Assembly (NCBI GenBank): GCA_934700375.1 | Contig: CAKUXT010000002.1 | Coordinates: 1 to 32,928, forward strand | From: an uncultured Bacilli bacterium | Lineage (GTDB): Bacteria > Bacillota_I > Bacilli_A > RFN20 > CAG-288 | Direction: 5' to 3' | Length of the DNA stretch: 32,928 nt | Position numbers and translations under genes: made by a program | Part shown: positions 15,499 to 23,440 of the stretch, in pieces | How the letters are laid out: each line of letters opens with the position of its first letter | How positions within the stretch are numbered: position 1 is the stretch's first letter | The notes under the pieces: generated by a model | Database searches by the model: none | What the model was told of the DNA's origin: nothing | What the model saw: the letters and a program-made list of their open reading frames with translations, nothing else

Positions 15499-16748
15499 AA
15501 ATCAAGTCCCTTAGAAAGCGCTAAAAGATCATCTTTTGTGATCTCCTCGCTCTCTTCCTTTTTATCAGTCTCTTCAGCAGCAGACTTCTTTGCTTTGCTA
15601 TACGTCGATTTGCGTTTTTTGTTTTCAAGGACCTGGAAATCTCGCGTCTTCAAAGCGACGATAGCGCCATAGCAGTCAGTGACATTGTTGGCAGATAAGG
15701 TAAAGGCCACCTTGTCGATCAAAACAGAATTGAATTCCTTGTTTGTCTTCTTCAAAGAATAATCAAGAATGACATTGATGATGCCATTGTCAAAGTCGAA
15801 ATTCTTTCTCAGCTTTTCGACTTCTTTCAGCATATAGTCATTGGGTTCCGCATGGAAGAAAGCCTGAAGATATTGTTTTGGTGTTGTTGATGTGAAGATT
15901 TTCACGTTGACCGAACTGTCTCCTTGTCCTAAAGATGCTTTTTCGGCTTCCTGCTTTTCCAAACGGATATATTGATTCTGAGTTCTGACCTTCGATTCAA
16001 ACTTATTCAAATAAAAATTGAAGTCTGTATCCAAGGATTCCTCAATCAGTTTCAAGACTGTCTTTTCATCCAGTCCATATAATTTGGCATCAGATTCAAT
16101 CTGGGAAAAATAGGCTTGAATCTTATCGAGAGGAATATTGTCTGCCTGAAGAAAATCAAGCAGCGTCTGCATGGAAAACTTTGCAATCTCCTTATACTGC
16201 TTTCCTTCAACATTGTTTTCAGCCTGAAGATCCTCTTTAGATAATGCGACAGAATACACATCGGAAAATCTTGCACTGACGGATGTAAAGCCATCAAGGA
16301 GTTGTCCGTCCTCTTTTTTGAAATAATTGACAAGGCGATGATATTTCTTATTGGAGACATTCTGAAGGAGAAGATTCTTAAGAATCGGATCAGCAAAGAA
16401 TTTCTTCGGACTGGCAGTCGGAATCAAACGATAAAGATAAAAAACTTTGCTTCCGTTTTCATCTGTTTTTTCTTTTCGATAGGTTTCAAGAAGGCCGATG
16501 GCTTCCAGTCTCTCTCTGGCTTTAAGGAAACGCACATCATCAAAACCGATCATCGATAAAAACTCTTCATGCGTGACAAGGCCGTCGATTTCAGCGCTCT
16601 TGCTGCTCTTATAAAGCACATCATAAATCAGATAGGCATCCGATTTGATGATGGGAAGATACAACAGGGCCAAAACGGAAAAATCGGTCTCTGAGAGGGA
16701 GTAATCGACCGAGATGGAAAAACTGGAATCAGGTTCAATAATGTTCAT
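15495..16748 (-). CDS. dnaB: Replication initiation protein DnaB (Bacillus type, DnaB/DnaD-domain)
   Basis: Works with DnaD and DnaI to load the replicative helicase; it is not the helicase itself. The N-terminal 110 residues form a winged-helix-like domain (FSVLALLYLPIIKSDAYLIY). A DnaB/DnaD domain lies near 295-365, with PKQYLQAFFHAEPNDYMLKE and DFDNGIINVILDYSLKKTN, the typical C-terminal signature. A basic then acidic tail ends the protein. 417 residues. It heads the dnaB-dnaI-C39 group. No Shine-Dalgarno precedes the ATG at 16748; instead a -10 box ends six bases upstream, suggesting a leaderless message. Confidence 0.85.
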   Translation of the reverse strand: MNIIEPDSSFSISVDYSLSETDFSVLALLYLPIIKSDAYLIYDVLYKSSKSAEIDGLVTHEEFLSMIGFDDVRFLKARERLEAIGLLETYRKEKTDENGSKVFYLYRLIPTASPKKFFADPILKNLLLQNVSNKKYHRLVNYFKKEDGQLLDGFTSVSARFSDVYSVALSKEDLQAENNVEGKQYKEIAKFSMQTLLDFLQADNIPLDKIQAYFSQIESDAKLYGLDEKTVLKLIEESLDTDFNFYLNKFESKVRTQNQYIRLEKQEAEKASLGQGDSSVNVKIFTSTTPKQYLQAFFHAEPNDYMLKEVEKLRKNFDFDNGIINVILDYSLKKTNKEFNSVLIDKVAFTLSANNVTDCYGAIVALKTRDFQVLENKKRKSTYSKAKKSAAEETDKKEESEEITKDDLLALSKGLDL

Positions 16749-16754
16749 GCGATT

Positions 16755-16763
16755 ATTATACCA
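16755..16763 (-). promoter_or_regulatory. Extended -10 box abutting the dnaB start codon
   Basis: The minus strand reads TGGTATAAT, a perfect TGn-extended -10, followed by six bases (AATCGC) and then the dnaB ATG. The transcript should start at the start codon. The same TATAAT-6-ATG layout is seen at ispH. Confidence 0.6.
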
Positions 16764-16870
16764 AATCCAGGCTGTATTAAAGCCATAATCTCTTCTTTAA
16801 TTTTTTAGTATATATTGGTAAAATATAAAGGTTAGTTTTCATTCCATAATAAATATGAAGGAGTACATTC

Positions 16871-18340
16871 ATGAATTATAGAATCGACAAGAAGACAAAG
16901 ATCATCTGCACGATCGGACCTAGCAGCCAAGACAAACCGACACTGAAAAAACTGCTCGCTACCGGTATGACGTGTATGAGACTCAATTTCTCCCATGGCT
17001 CCCATGAAGAACATTTAGCCAAAATCAGAACATTGAGAGAAATCGAAAAAGAAGAAGACCTGATCATTCCGATCTGCCTTGATACAAAAGGACCTGAAAT
17101 CAGAACCGGAAAATTCGAAGGCGGCGTTGCCGAATTCAAACAAGGCGAAACCACAAGAATTTTCATGGGCGTCGATAAATTAGGAACGAACAAGGCTTTC
17201 GGTGTCACCTATACGAACCTTTTCAACGATTGTGAAATCGGAAGCAAGATTCGTCTCGATGATGGAAACCTCGAACTCATTGTCAAAGAAAAAGACAATA
17301 AGACCAAAGAGCTTGTCTGCTTAGTCGGAAACGATCACGCCTGCAAAGACAGAAGAGGTGTCAACTGCCCTGGTGTCCATCTTTCCATGCCCTACTTATC
17401 CGAGCAGGACAAGAGCGACTTGATCTTCGGATGTGAAGAACATGTCGACTTAGTCTCCGCCTCATTCGTCAGAAACGTTCAGGATATTCGCGATATGCGC
17501 GCTCTTCTTGATTCTCACGGCGGAAAGAACATCCTCATCATCTCCAAGATCGAAAACACAGAGGCCATCGAAAACCTTGACAGCATCATCCGCGAAAGCG
17601 ATGGCATCATGGTAGCCCGTGGCGACCTCGGTGTCGAAATCCCCCCAGAACAGGTTCCTACCTATCAGCGTTATCTGATCCAGACCTGCAGAAAATACGG
17701 AAAACCTGTCATCACAGCCACACAGATGCTCGATTCCATGATTCACAACCCCTTCCCGACAAGAGCGGAAGTCAGCGATGTCTCCTGGGCCATCGATCAG
17801 GGAAGCGATTCCGTCATGCTCTCTGGAGAGAGCGCAAACGGACAGTACCCTGTTCAGGCTGTCGACATGCAGACAAGAATCGCCAAGGAAGTCGAAAAGC
17901 ACTTCAACTACGAGACCTCTTCTCATCAGGCATTTGAAACATCCAACAAGAATGTCAATGACGCTATTGCAGCCTCTGTCTCCGATACTGCCATTCTCAT
18001 CAACGCAAAGCTCATCATCTGTTTCTCTGTCTCCGGTCAGACAGGCATCAGAATCTCCAAGACAAGACCGATCTGTCCTGTCTTCGTCGTCTCCTCTGAC
18101 TATGACGCTTTGACACACATGATGCTCTATTATGCCTGCTATCCTTATCACACCAAGAAAGTCCCGCAGTTCAGTGAAGAGATGGAAGTTCTCGCTCTTA
18201 AGATTGCAAAAGACTACGGTATCGAAGAAGGAAGCCATATCATCATGACCGGCGGAACACCTGTCGGTGCAGGAAAGACAAACTTCATGAAGGTTCTGAC
18301 CGTTCATAATACGGATTCGATCGATTACTCGGAGGATTAA
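16871..18340 (+). CDS. pyk: Pyruvate kinase
   Basis: Last step of glycolysis: phosphoenolpyruvate plus ADP to pyruvate and ATP. 489 residues with KIICTIGPSS at the N-terminus, MRLNFSHGSHEEH, the active-site region IISKIENTEAIENLD, MVARGDLGVEIPPEQVP and MLSGESANGQYPVQAV. The B domain and the C-terminal allosteric-type domain are present (FSVSGQTGIRISKTRP, GGTPVGAGKTNFMKV). The ATG at 16871 has GAAGGAG 7 bases upstream. It is the first gene of a plus-strand set, with a possible TGGTAAAAT extended -10 near 16816-16824 in the gap shared with dnaB. Confidence 0.97.
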   Translation: MNYRIDKKTKIICTIGPSSQDKPTLKKLLATGMTCMRLNFSHGSHEEHLAKIRTLREIEKEEDLIIPICLDTKGPEIRTGKFEGGVAEFKQGETTRIFMGVDKLGTNKAFGVTYTNLFNDCEIGSKIRLDDGNLELIVKEKDNKTKELVCLVGNDHACKDRRGVNCPGVHLSMPYLSEQDKSDLIFGCEEHVDLVSASFVRNVQDIRDMRALLDSHGGKNILIISKIENTEAIENLDSIIRESDGIMVARGDLGVEIPPEQVPTYQRYLIQTCRKYGKPVITATQMLDSMIHNPFPTRAEVSDVSWAIDQGSDSVMLSGESANGQYPVQAVDMQTRIAKEVEKHFNYETSSHQAFETSNKNVNDAIAASVSDTAILINAKLIICFSVSGQTGIRISKTRPICPVFVVSSDYDALTHMMLYYACYPYHTKKVPQFSEEMEVLALKIAKDYGIEEGSHIIMTGGTPVGAGKTNFMKVLTVHNTDSIDYSED

Positions 18341-18344
18341 ATCA

Positions 18345-19223
18345 ATGACAGACAAAATCATTTCAATCGACTGCGGAGGCACCAATCTTCGCGTCGCAGC
18401 AATGGATAAGGAACTGAACATCCTTGCTGTAAGAATCGTCCCTTCTATCAAGGATGATCCGATGGCTCTTTACAACAAAATGAAGGAGCTCATCGATATT
18501 GTCAAAGAAGAGGCACATATGGATTATGTTGAATCTATCGGCATGTCCATGTGCGGTGTTGTTATGAACAACCAGGTCGGAAGAGTCGGAAATCTTGGAA
18601 TCGACTCCTTCGATTTCGTCTCTTTGTTCAACAGAGACTTCCCGACGGCAAAGCTTTATTTCGCAAATGATGCAAACTGCTCTGCTCTTGTCGAAGCCGA
18701 ATACGGGGCCAACAAAGGCTTCCTCAATTCCGCCTTTGTCACAATCTCCACAGGCATCGGTCTTGGTGTTGTCCACAACGGAGAGATGATTGACCTTCCT
18801 CTTGAAGGCGGAAGAATGTTTGTCAACTACAAGGGCAAGGACTATGAGGCCGAATATCTCCTTTCCGGAAACGGAATCGTTCACCTCGCCGCTCTTAACA
18901 ATATTGAAATCACAAGCGCATATGAATTCTTCCAGGGCGTCAGAGCAAAAGACGAAAAGATGATTGCTCTTTATCACATCTGGATCGATATGCTCGCTAC
19001 ATGGTTCTCTAATCTCCAGCTCTTATTCAATGTCGATTCCTATGCTGTCTCCGGCGGTGTCATGAAGAGCAAGGACATCTTCTTCGAAGACCTTGAAAGA
19101 CTCGCCAATGAAAAGATCGCAACATGGAACTTCAAGCCGATCGTATTGAAATACGCATCCTTCACACAGGACGTCGGACTTGCAGGCGGCGGAGCACTTG
19201 CATGGCACGCTTTAAAGAAGTAG
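18345..19223 (+). CDS. ROK-family sugar kinase, possibly glucokinase
   Basis: ATP-dependent kinase of the ROK fold, 292 residues. The phosphate-1 motif DCGGTNLRVA is at the N-terminus, the catalytic aspartate lies in FANDANCSALVEAEYG, phosphate-2 is TISTGIGLGVVHNG and an adenosine-type AVSGGVMKS is near 230. The usual ROK zinc motif (CxCGxxGCxE after a GH) is missing: the corresponding region, EGGRMFVNYKGKDYEAEYL, has no cysteine. The start lies 4 bases after the pyk stop with GGAGG in the pyk end, so the two are cotranscribed. The pairing with pyruvate kinase fits a glycolytic role, but the sugar cannot be read from sequence. Confidence 0.8.
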   Translation: MTDKIISIDCGGTNLRVAAMDKELNILAVRIVPSIKDDPMALYNKMKELIDIVKEEAHMDYVESIGMSMCGVVMNNQVGRVGNLGIDSFDFVSLFNRDFPTAKLYFANDANCSALVEAEYGANKGFLNSAFVTISTGIGLGVVHNGEMIDLPLEGGRMFVNYKGKDYEAEYLLSGNGIVHLAALNNIEITSAYEFFQGVRAKDEKMIALYHIWIDMLATWFSNLQLLFNVDSYAVSGGVMKSKDIFFEDLERLANEKIATWNFKPIVLKYASFTQDVGLAGGGALAWHALKK

Positions 19224-19254
19224 AATACTAGAACGTTTATTGAAAGGCACGCAT

Positions 19255-21177
19255 ATGAAAATCATTTTACCGGATCATTCCGAAAAAGAAATCAAAGACG
19301 GTAGCACCGCCTTGGAAGCATGCAAAAGCATCTCCCTCTCCCTTGCCGAAAAGGCAATCTGCTGTAAAGTCAATGGAAATCTCTTCGATTTAAACGAAGT
19401 CTTGCCTGATAACTGCACATTTGAGGCCATCACCAAAACATCTCCGGATGCTTTGCATGTCCTCCGTCATTCTGCAGCTCATTTAATGGCTGAAGCCATC
19501 CAACATCTTTTCCCTGGCGTTCAGTTTGCTTATGGCCCAGCTACCGAAGACGGCTTCTATTATGATATGAAACTTCCTCGTCCGATTTCGGAAAACGACT
19601 TCCCGAAGATTGAACAGGAAATGAAGAAGATCATCTCCGAAAAACAGCCTATCGTCAGACAGGATGTCTCTGTTCAAGAAGCTGAAAAGTTTTTCGCCGA
19701 TCAGAAGTACAAGCTCATCCACATTCATGAGCTCGCCGATAAGGGCGCATCCCTTTCCGTCTATTCTCAGGGCGACTTCAAAGACCTTTGCTTAGGGCCC
19801 CATATGAAGAACACCAAAGAGATCAAGGCCATCAAAATCATGTCCACTTCTTCCTGCTATTTCCAGGGAAACAAGGAAAATGACAGCCTTACCCGTATCT
19901 ATGGAACTGCTTTCTTCTCTCAGGAAGATATGGATAAATATCTCAAATTGTTAGAGGAAAGAAAGGAAGCCGACCACAAGAGATTAGGTTCTCAGTTAGG
20001 TTTGTTCATGTTCTCCGATTTCGGACCTGGACTTCCTTTCTGGCTTCCTAACGGCATGATCATCCGTCACGAACTTGAGAACTTCCTCTGGGATCTTCTC
20101 ACCAAGGAATACGGATATGTCTTCCTTAAGACTCCGCAGATGCTCTCCCGTGAACTTTGGGAAACCTCCGGTCACTGGAAGAAGTACAAAGAGAACATGT
20201 ACATCACCAAGGTCGATGGCAAACCTTATGCCATCAAGCCGATGAACTGCCCTGGTGCCATTTTGGTCTATCAGAACAGCATCCACTCTTATCGTGATCT
20301 TCCTATCCGTTATGCTGAATTCGGTCTCGATCATCGTCATGAGGCAAGCGGTGCACTCAACGGTCTCTTCCGTGTCCGTGCATTCACTCAGGATGATGCT
20401 CATATCCTTTTGGCTTTCGATCAGATCGGCGATGAAATCAGAAAGATGGTCCGTATGTTCGGATACGTCTATAAGACCTTTGGTCTTTCCTATTCTGTCG
20501 AACTCTCCACACGTCCTGATCGCTTTGTCGGAAAGATCTCCACTTGGGACAAGGCTGAAGCCGAACTCAAGCTCTGCTTGGAAGAGAACAATATTCCTTA
20601 TGAAATCAATGAAGGCGACGGCGCATTCTATGGCCCGAAGCTCGACTTCAAGATCAAAGACTCTCTCAACCGTGTCTGGCAGTGCGGAACCATTCAGCTC
20701 GATATGCAGCTTCCTCACCGCTTCGGTCTCACTTATGTCGACAAAGACGGCAAGCTCAAAGAGCCTGTCATGCTTCATAGAGCAATCTTCGGTTCCTTCG
20801 AACGTTTCTTAGGCATCATCACCGAGAACTTCAAGGGTGCCTTCCCGACTTGGCTCCATCCGGAACAGGTCAGAATCATCCCTGTCAACAACGATGAGAA
20901 GGTTGTCAAGCTCGCAGCTGACTTAAACAAGAAACTCTTGAAACGCGACATCCGTTCTAAGATCGATGACCGCAACGAAAAGCTCTCCTACAAGATTCAT
21001 GACTCTCAGGTCATGAAGGTTCCTTACACCATCGTCTTAGGACCTAAGGAAGCTGAAGAAGGCAACATCACCTATCGTCTCTATCACGAGACTGCTTCCA
21101 AGACTGTTACTGAGAAGGAGTTTATCAAGATCATCGATACCGATATCAAGACACGTGCTCCTTATCGTCATTACTAA
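19255..21177 (+). CDS. thrS: Threonyl-tRNA synthetase
   Basis: Charges tRNA-Thr. 640 residues with an N-terminal TGS domain (1-62), the editing/SAD domain (RHSAAHLMAEAIQHLFPG, with the HxxxH pair), the class II catalytic core (KPMNCPGAILVYQ, LDHRHEASGALNGLFRVRAF, MLHRAIFGSFERFLG; zinc ligands Cys, His, His) and the anticodon-binding domain from about 540. The ATG at 19255 is chosen over a TTG at 19240 because it begins the TGS domain directly and AAAGG lies 7 bases upstream. It follows the ROK kinase by 31 bases with no T-box, so it is probably read from the pyk promoter. Confidence 0.97.
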   Translation: MKIILPDHSEKEIKDGSTALEACKSISLSLAEKAICCKVNGNLFDLNEVLPDNCTFEAITKTSPDALHVLRHSAAHLMAEAIQHLFPGVQFAYGPATEDGFYYDMKLPRPISENDFPKIEQEMKKIISEKQPIVRQDVSVQEAEKFFADQKYKLIHIHELADKGASLSVYSQGDFKDLCLGPHMKNTKEIKAIKIMSTSSCYFQGNKENDSLTRIYGTAFFSQEDMDKYLKLLEERKEADHKRLGSQLGLFMFSDFGPGLPFWLPNGMIIRHELENFLWDLLTKEYGYVFLKTPQMLSRELWETSGHWKKYKENMYITKVDGKPYAIKPMNCPGAILVYQNSIHSYRDLPIRYAEFGLDHRHEASGALNGLFRVRAFTQDDAHILLAFDQIGDEIRKMVRMFGYVYKTFGLSYSVELSTRPDRFVGKISTWDKAEAELKLCLEENNIPYEINEGDGAFYGPKLDFKIKDSLNRVWQCGTIQLDMQLPHRFGLTYVDKDGKLKEPVMLHRAIFGSFERFLGIITENFKGAFPTWLHPEQVRIIPVNNDEKVVKLAADLNKKLLKRDIRSKIDDRNEKLSYKIHDSQVMKVPYTIVLGPKEAEEGNITYRLYHETASKTVTEKEFIKIIDTDIKTRAPYRHY

Positions 21178-21192
21178 ATCATCGACCATAAG

Positions 21193-21217
21193 AAAAGCCC
21201 TCAATCGAGGGCTTTTT
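21193..21217. terminator. Strong terminator between convergent thrS and ftsL
   Basis: AAAAGCCCTC pairs perfectly with GAGGGCTTTT around an AATC loop, followed by T residues in the plus direction. In the minus direction it is also followed by TTTTCTT, so it can serve both thrS and the mraZ-rsmH-ftsL transcript. Confidence 0.9.
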
Positions 21218-21264
21218 CTTGTGACGAATATTTTAAAAGGAGGTACGAGCAATAATTATCAGTT

Positions 21265-21495
21265 TTAACGATTGTACTTCTGCAAGGAATTGTCATTCTC
21301 CTGCTCAAGGTAATCGATCTGAGCAGAATAATTATCAATCCTTCTAGACATCTCGCTGTTTTCTTTTCCGTAGAAGGATAAGACAGCGATGGATGAAGCT
21401 GAGATGACCGCAGTAAAGGCGAGCATCACAATCATGGCAGTCTTTAAAGAATGCTTCGGTTTTTTCTTATAAGTTCTTTCGATGCGGTCTTTCAT
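21265..21495 (-). CDS. ftsL: FtsL/DivIC-like single-pass division protein
   Basis: A 76-residue protein: a basic cytosolic N-terminus (KDRIERTYKKKPKH), one membrane helix near 19-42 and a heptad-like extracellular coil (45-73). This is the build of FtsL and DivIC, bitopic coiled-coil partners of FtsQ/DivIB at the septum. Sequence alone does not separate FtsL from DivIC; position directly after rsmH (4-base gap) favours FtsL. It is shorter than usual (about 100-120 residues). AAAGGA lies 9 bases before the ATG. It ends the mraZ cluster, where ftsI and murein genes would normally follow. Confidence 0.7.
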   Translation of the reverse strand: MKDRIERTYKKKPKHSLKTAMIVMLAFTAVISASSIAVLSFYGKENSEMSRRIDNYSAQIDYLEQENDNSLQKYNR

Positions 21496-21499
21496 ACGC

Positions 21500-22438
21500 T
21501 TACATCCTTTCTATCGCTCTCAATATCGATGCTTTGCAGCGATTGTTGCTGGCGATCTCTTCCTCAGTAGGAACGAGAGGCTTTTTGGTCAGAGCGATGT
21601 AACCATCTTCTATTGTATCGGCTTTATACTTATCGACATGCTTATCGACGACATACTGTCTGAAGACTTCTTTGACGATTCTGTCTTCTTCGCTGTTGAA
21701 GGAGATGATGACAAGTCTTCCTTTTCTGTTCAGGAATTCAATGGCTTGTTTCAATCCTTTCTTCAGCTGTTCGATCTCTCCGTTGACTTCGTAGCGGAGG
21801 CCTAAGAAGAACTGCTTTGCAGGATGTCCTTCTTTTCTCAGCTCTTTAGGAGGAAGCGAGGATTTGATGATATCGACTAACTCGAATGTCGTCTCAATCG
21901 GCTTCTCTTGTCTTACCTGAAGAATCTTCTTGACGACTGGGTAATAGATTTTGCATTGCCCTAATTCGCGGAAAACACGGCAGAGCTCTTTCTCATCGTA
22001 TTTGTTGATGATGTCTTTAGCTGTGATGCTGTCTTTCTGATCCATTCTCATATCGAGAGGTGAATCAAAGCGATAAGAGAAACCACGGCTAGGATCATCG
22101 AACTGAGGTGAGGATACACCGATATCCATCAGGATGAAATCCGCGCCTGTAAAGCCACTTTTCTTCAATGTTTCGATGCTTTCTGCAAAAGTGGAATGCA
22201 GGAAGTATTGCTTAACGGTCTTCGAATAAGGAATCAGGAACTGTTCGCAGTACTGAAGGGCGTCATTGTCGCGATCGACACCGATGAAAGTACTTCCCTT
22301 CCCCATTCTTTTCATGATGTTGGAGGCATGTCCTGCACGACCAAGCGTCATATCAAGATAGGTCATCTTCTTCCCGGATGGAACAAAGGAGAGAACTTCA
22401 TTCAGCATGACGGGGTTATGAGAGTTGAAGTCGCTCAT
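21500..22438 (-). CDS. rsmH: 16S rRNA (cytosine(1402)-N4)-methyltransferase
   Basis: Methylates C1402 of 16S rRNA with SAM. All family blocks are present: NPVMLNEVL at the N-terminus, the SAM loop LDMTLGRAGHAS, IGVDRDNDAL, MDIGVSSPQFDDPSRGFSYR followed by PLDMRMD, and HPAKQFFLGLRYEVNGE. 312 residues, normal length. Starts 3 bases after the mraZ stop, with a G-rich site overlapping the mraZ end. mraZ-rsmH-ftsL is the conserved opening of the dcw cluster. Confidence 0.95.
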   Translation of the reverse strand: MSDFNSHNPVMLNEVLSFVPSGKKMTYLDMTLGRAGHASNIMKRMGKGSTFIGVDRDNDALQYCEQFLIPYSKTVKQYFLHSTFAESIETLKKSGFTGADFILMDIGVSSPQFDDPSRGFSYRFDSPLDMRMDQKDSITAKDIINKYDEKELCRVFRELGQCKIYYPVVKKILQVRQEKPIETTFELVDIIKSSLPPKELRKEGHPAKQFFLGLRYEVNGEIEQLKKGLKQAIEFLNRKGRLVIISFNSEEDRIVKEVFRQYVVDKHVDKYKADTIEDGYIALTKKPLVPTEEEIASNNRCKASILRAIERM

Positions 22439-22441
22439 ATT

Positions 22442-22873
22442 CTACTTTTCCCCCAAGAGTTTCTTGGCGCTTTCAGAGTAATTCTCTTCGCCTTCCTTCT
22501 CACTGGCGTAGTAGGCTTCCATATCCCAGACTTCCAGATGATCGTAGACACCGACAACGACAACTTTCTTTCCTAAGGAAACCTTGTTCATCAGAAGCTT
22601 AGGCAAGAGGATACGATTATGGGAGTCAATCGGAATATTGAAGGTGTTTCCCATAAAAATACGTCTTACATCTCTTGCTTCCTTGGAGAACTCAGAAAGC
22701 TTCATGATTTCAGAGGCGTTCTTTTCGAAAGTTTCTTTTGGGAAGAGCTGGACACATTTGTCCATGCCTAAAGTAGCAAAGCATGTGCTTTCAGTGAAAC
22801 CGTCGCGATAGATGGAAGGTAAGACCAATCGATATTTATCATCGAGGGTCAATTCTTTCTGTCCGTAAAACAC
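22442..22873 (-). CDS. mraZ: Transcriptional regulator MraZ
   Basis: AbrB-like DNA-binding protein that controls its own division-cluster operon. Two tandem SpoVT/AbrB-type halves are visible: FYGQKELTLDDKYRLVLPSIYRD and NTFNIPIDSHNRILLPKLLM, each with the DxxxRxxLP core. 143 residues, as expected. The start is a GTG at 22873, since no ATG gives the full first repeat. Three GTGGG repeats lie in its promoter. Confidence 0.94.
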   Translation of the reverse strand: MFYGQKELTLDDKYRLVLPSIYRDGFTESTCFATLGMDKCVQLFPKETFEKNASEIMKLSEFSKEARDVRRIFMGNTFNIPIDSHNRILLPKLLMNKVSLGKKVVVVGVYDHLEVWDMEAYYASEKEGEENYSESAKKLLGEK

Positions 22874-22881
22874 AGTCTTTT

Positions 22882-22926
22882 CCCACTTTCACCCACAATT
22901 ATAATGATATCTCCCACTTCATGCAA
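22882..22926 (-). promoter_or_regulatory. mraZ promoter with three MraZ-type GTGGG operators
   Basis: The minus strand has TTGCAT (-35, 22921-22926), a 17-base spacer and TATAAT (-10, 22898-22903). GTGGG occurs at 22913-22917 inside the spacer, 22892-22896 just after the -10, and 22882-22886; the pitch is 21 and 10 bases, so all lie on one DNA face. MraZ binds TGGG-type direct repeats of about 10-bp pitch in E. coli and AAAGTGG repeats in mollicutes, so autoregulation is likely. Confidence 0.75.
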
Positions 22927-22990
22927 GTACTTTTAAGTTTTTTCTTAAAATTTATGATTTTTTCGATTTTCCATCCAACATGCAGATTTC

Positions 22991-23019
22991 AAAAAAAGCC
23001 CATAACTATGGGCATTTTT
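22991..23019. terminator. Hairpin terminator in the mraZ upstream gap
   Basis: GCCCAT (22998-23003) pairs with ATGGGC (23008-23013). In the minus direction it is followed by seven T; in the plus direction by ATTTTT. It would stop transcripts from the right before the mraZ promoter. Confidence 0.6.
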
Positions 23020-23047
23020 AAGAATATAAACTTCCGAGTGGGTAAAA

Positions 23048-23125
23048 ATGGTAGAAATAGATGCATTGTGGGAGAAAATTTTAGAATCTATAGCAAAAAA
23101 TCGAATTTCAACATCAACAAAATAA
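23048..23125 (+). pseudogene. Possible DnaA domain I (N-terminal) fragment, 25 codons
   Basis: A short plus-strand frame reads MVEIDALWEKILESIAKN followed by RISTSTK and a stop. The LWEKILE...S..ST pattern resembles the first helices of DnaA domain I, but nothing matching the rest of DnaA follows in any frame. It lies in AT-rich DNA, has no good ribosome-binding site, and is flanked by two GTGGG sites (23038-23042 and 23068-23072). It could be a dnaA remnant, a micro-protein or chance. Confidence 0.25.
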
Positions 23126-23168
23126 TAATATTCGACGAATGTTAATATTTACCAGTGACGACAGTTCA

Positions 23169-23300
23169 TTATGCACTGACTTTTTTCACAACTCTTTCGT
23201 TTGACCCTTGTCTGTTCCATAGCATTTCCGGATTTAAGCTTTCAGGTTTACCACATGCCAAATTAATTTTTCTTGATTGTTCTAAAGTCACCACTTTCAT
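23169..23300 (-). CDS. Small unassigned ORF, 43 residues
   Basis: A minus-strand frame from ATG at 23300 to TAA at 23169, beginning MKVVTLEQSRKINLACGKPE and ending VVKKVSA. The frame is open upstream of the ATG too (FTRGWT). No convincing Shine-Dalgarno, no membrane segment and no family recognised. It is bracketed by hairpins on both sides. It may be a small gene, the end of a decayed larger one, or chance. Confidence 0.25.
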   Translation of the reverse strand: MKVVTLEQSRKINLACGKPESLNPEMLWNRQGSNERVVKKVSA

Positions 23301-23321
23301 AGTCCAACCGCGGGTGAAGAA

Positions 23322-23352
23322 AAAATAACAACGGCTTTTCCGTTTTTATTTT
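23322..23352. terminator. Long AT-rich hairpin, bidirectional terminator-like
   Basis: AAAATAACAACGG pairs with CCGTTTTTATTTT (12 of 13 positions) around CTTTT. Both strands carry a T-rich 3' arm. It is upstream of the 43-residue ORF on the minus strand. Confidence 0.5.
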
Positions 23353-23390
23353 CAAAGATGCAGTCATCTATTCATCATATTTCATGAATA

Positions 23391-23411
23391 AAAAACGAGT
23401 TCCCCGTTTTT
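23391..23411. terminator. Short hairpin with A/T tracts
   Basis: AAAAACG pairs with CGTTTTT around a seven-base loop; T-rich downstream in both directions. Second of three hairpins in a row. Confidence 0.35.
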
Positions 23412-23440
23412 ATCTGCACGCAGCTCTGAATCAAGTCCTC

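Noticed and set aside
17462..18451. Long minus-strand open frame opposite pyk
   Set aside because: Antisense to pyruvate kinase, with low-plausibility Asp/Cys-rich composition; a shadow frame.
19224..19254. T-box or other riboswitch before thrS, and likewise before glyS and pheS
   Set aside because: The leaders are only about 20-60 bases, too short for a T-box, and contain no specifier-loop or antiterminator pattern.
21237..21250. Perfect plus-strand Shine-Dalgarno (AAAAGGAGGT) after the thrS terminator
   Set aside because: No ATG, GTG or TTG follows at a suitable distance and the downstream frame runs antisense to ftsL, so no gene is supported.
22921..23145. 74-codon plus-strand frame upstream of mraZ
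   Set aside because: It spans the mraZ -35 region and a terminator hairpin, and its product is low-complexity Phe/Ile/Lys/Asn-rich; no sign of a real protein.
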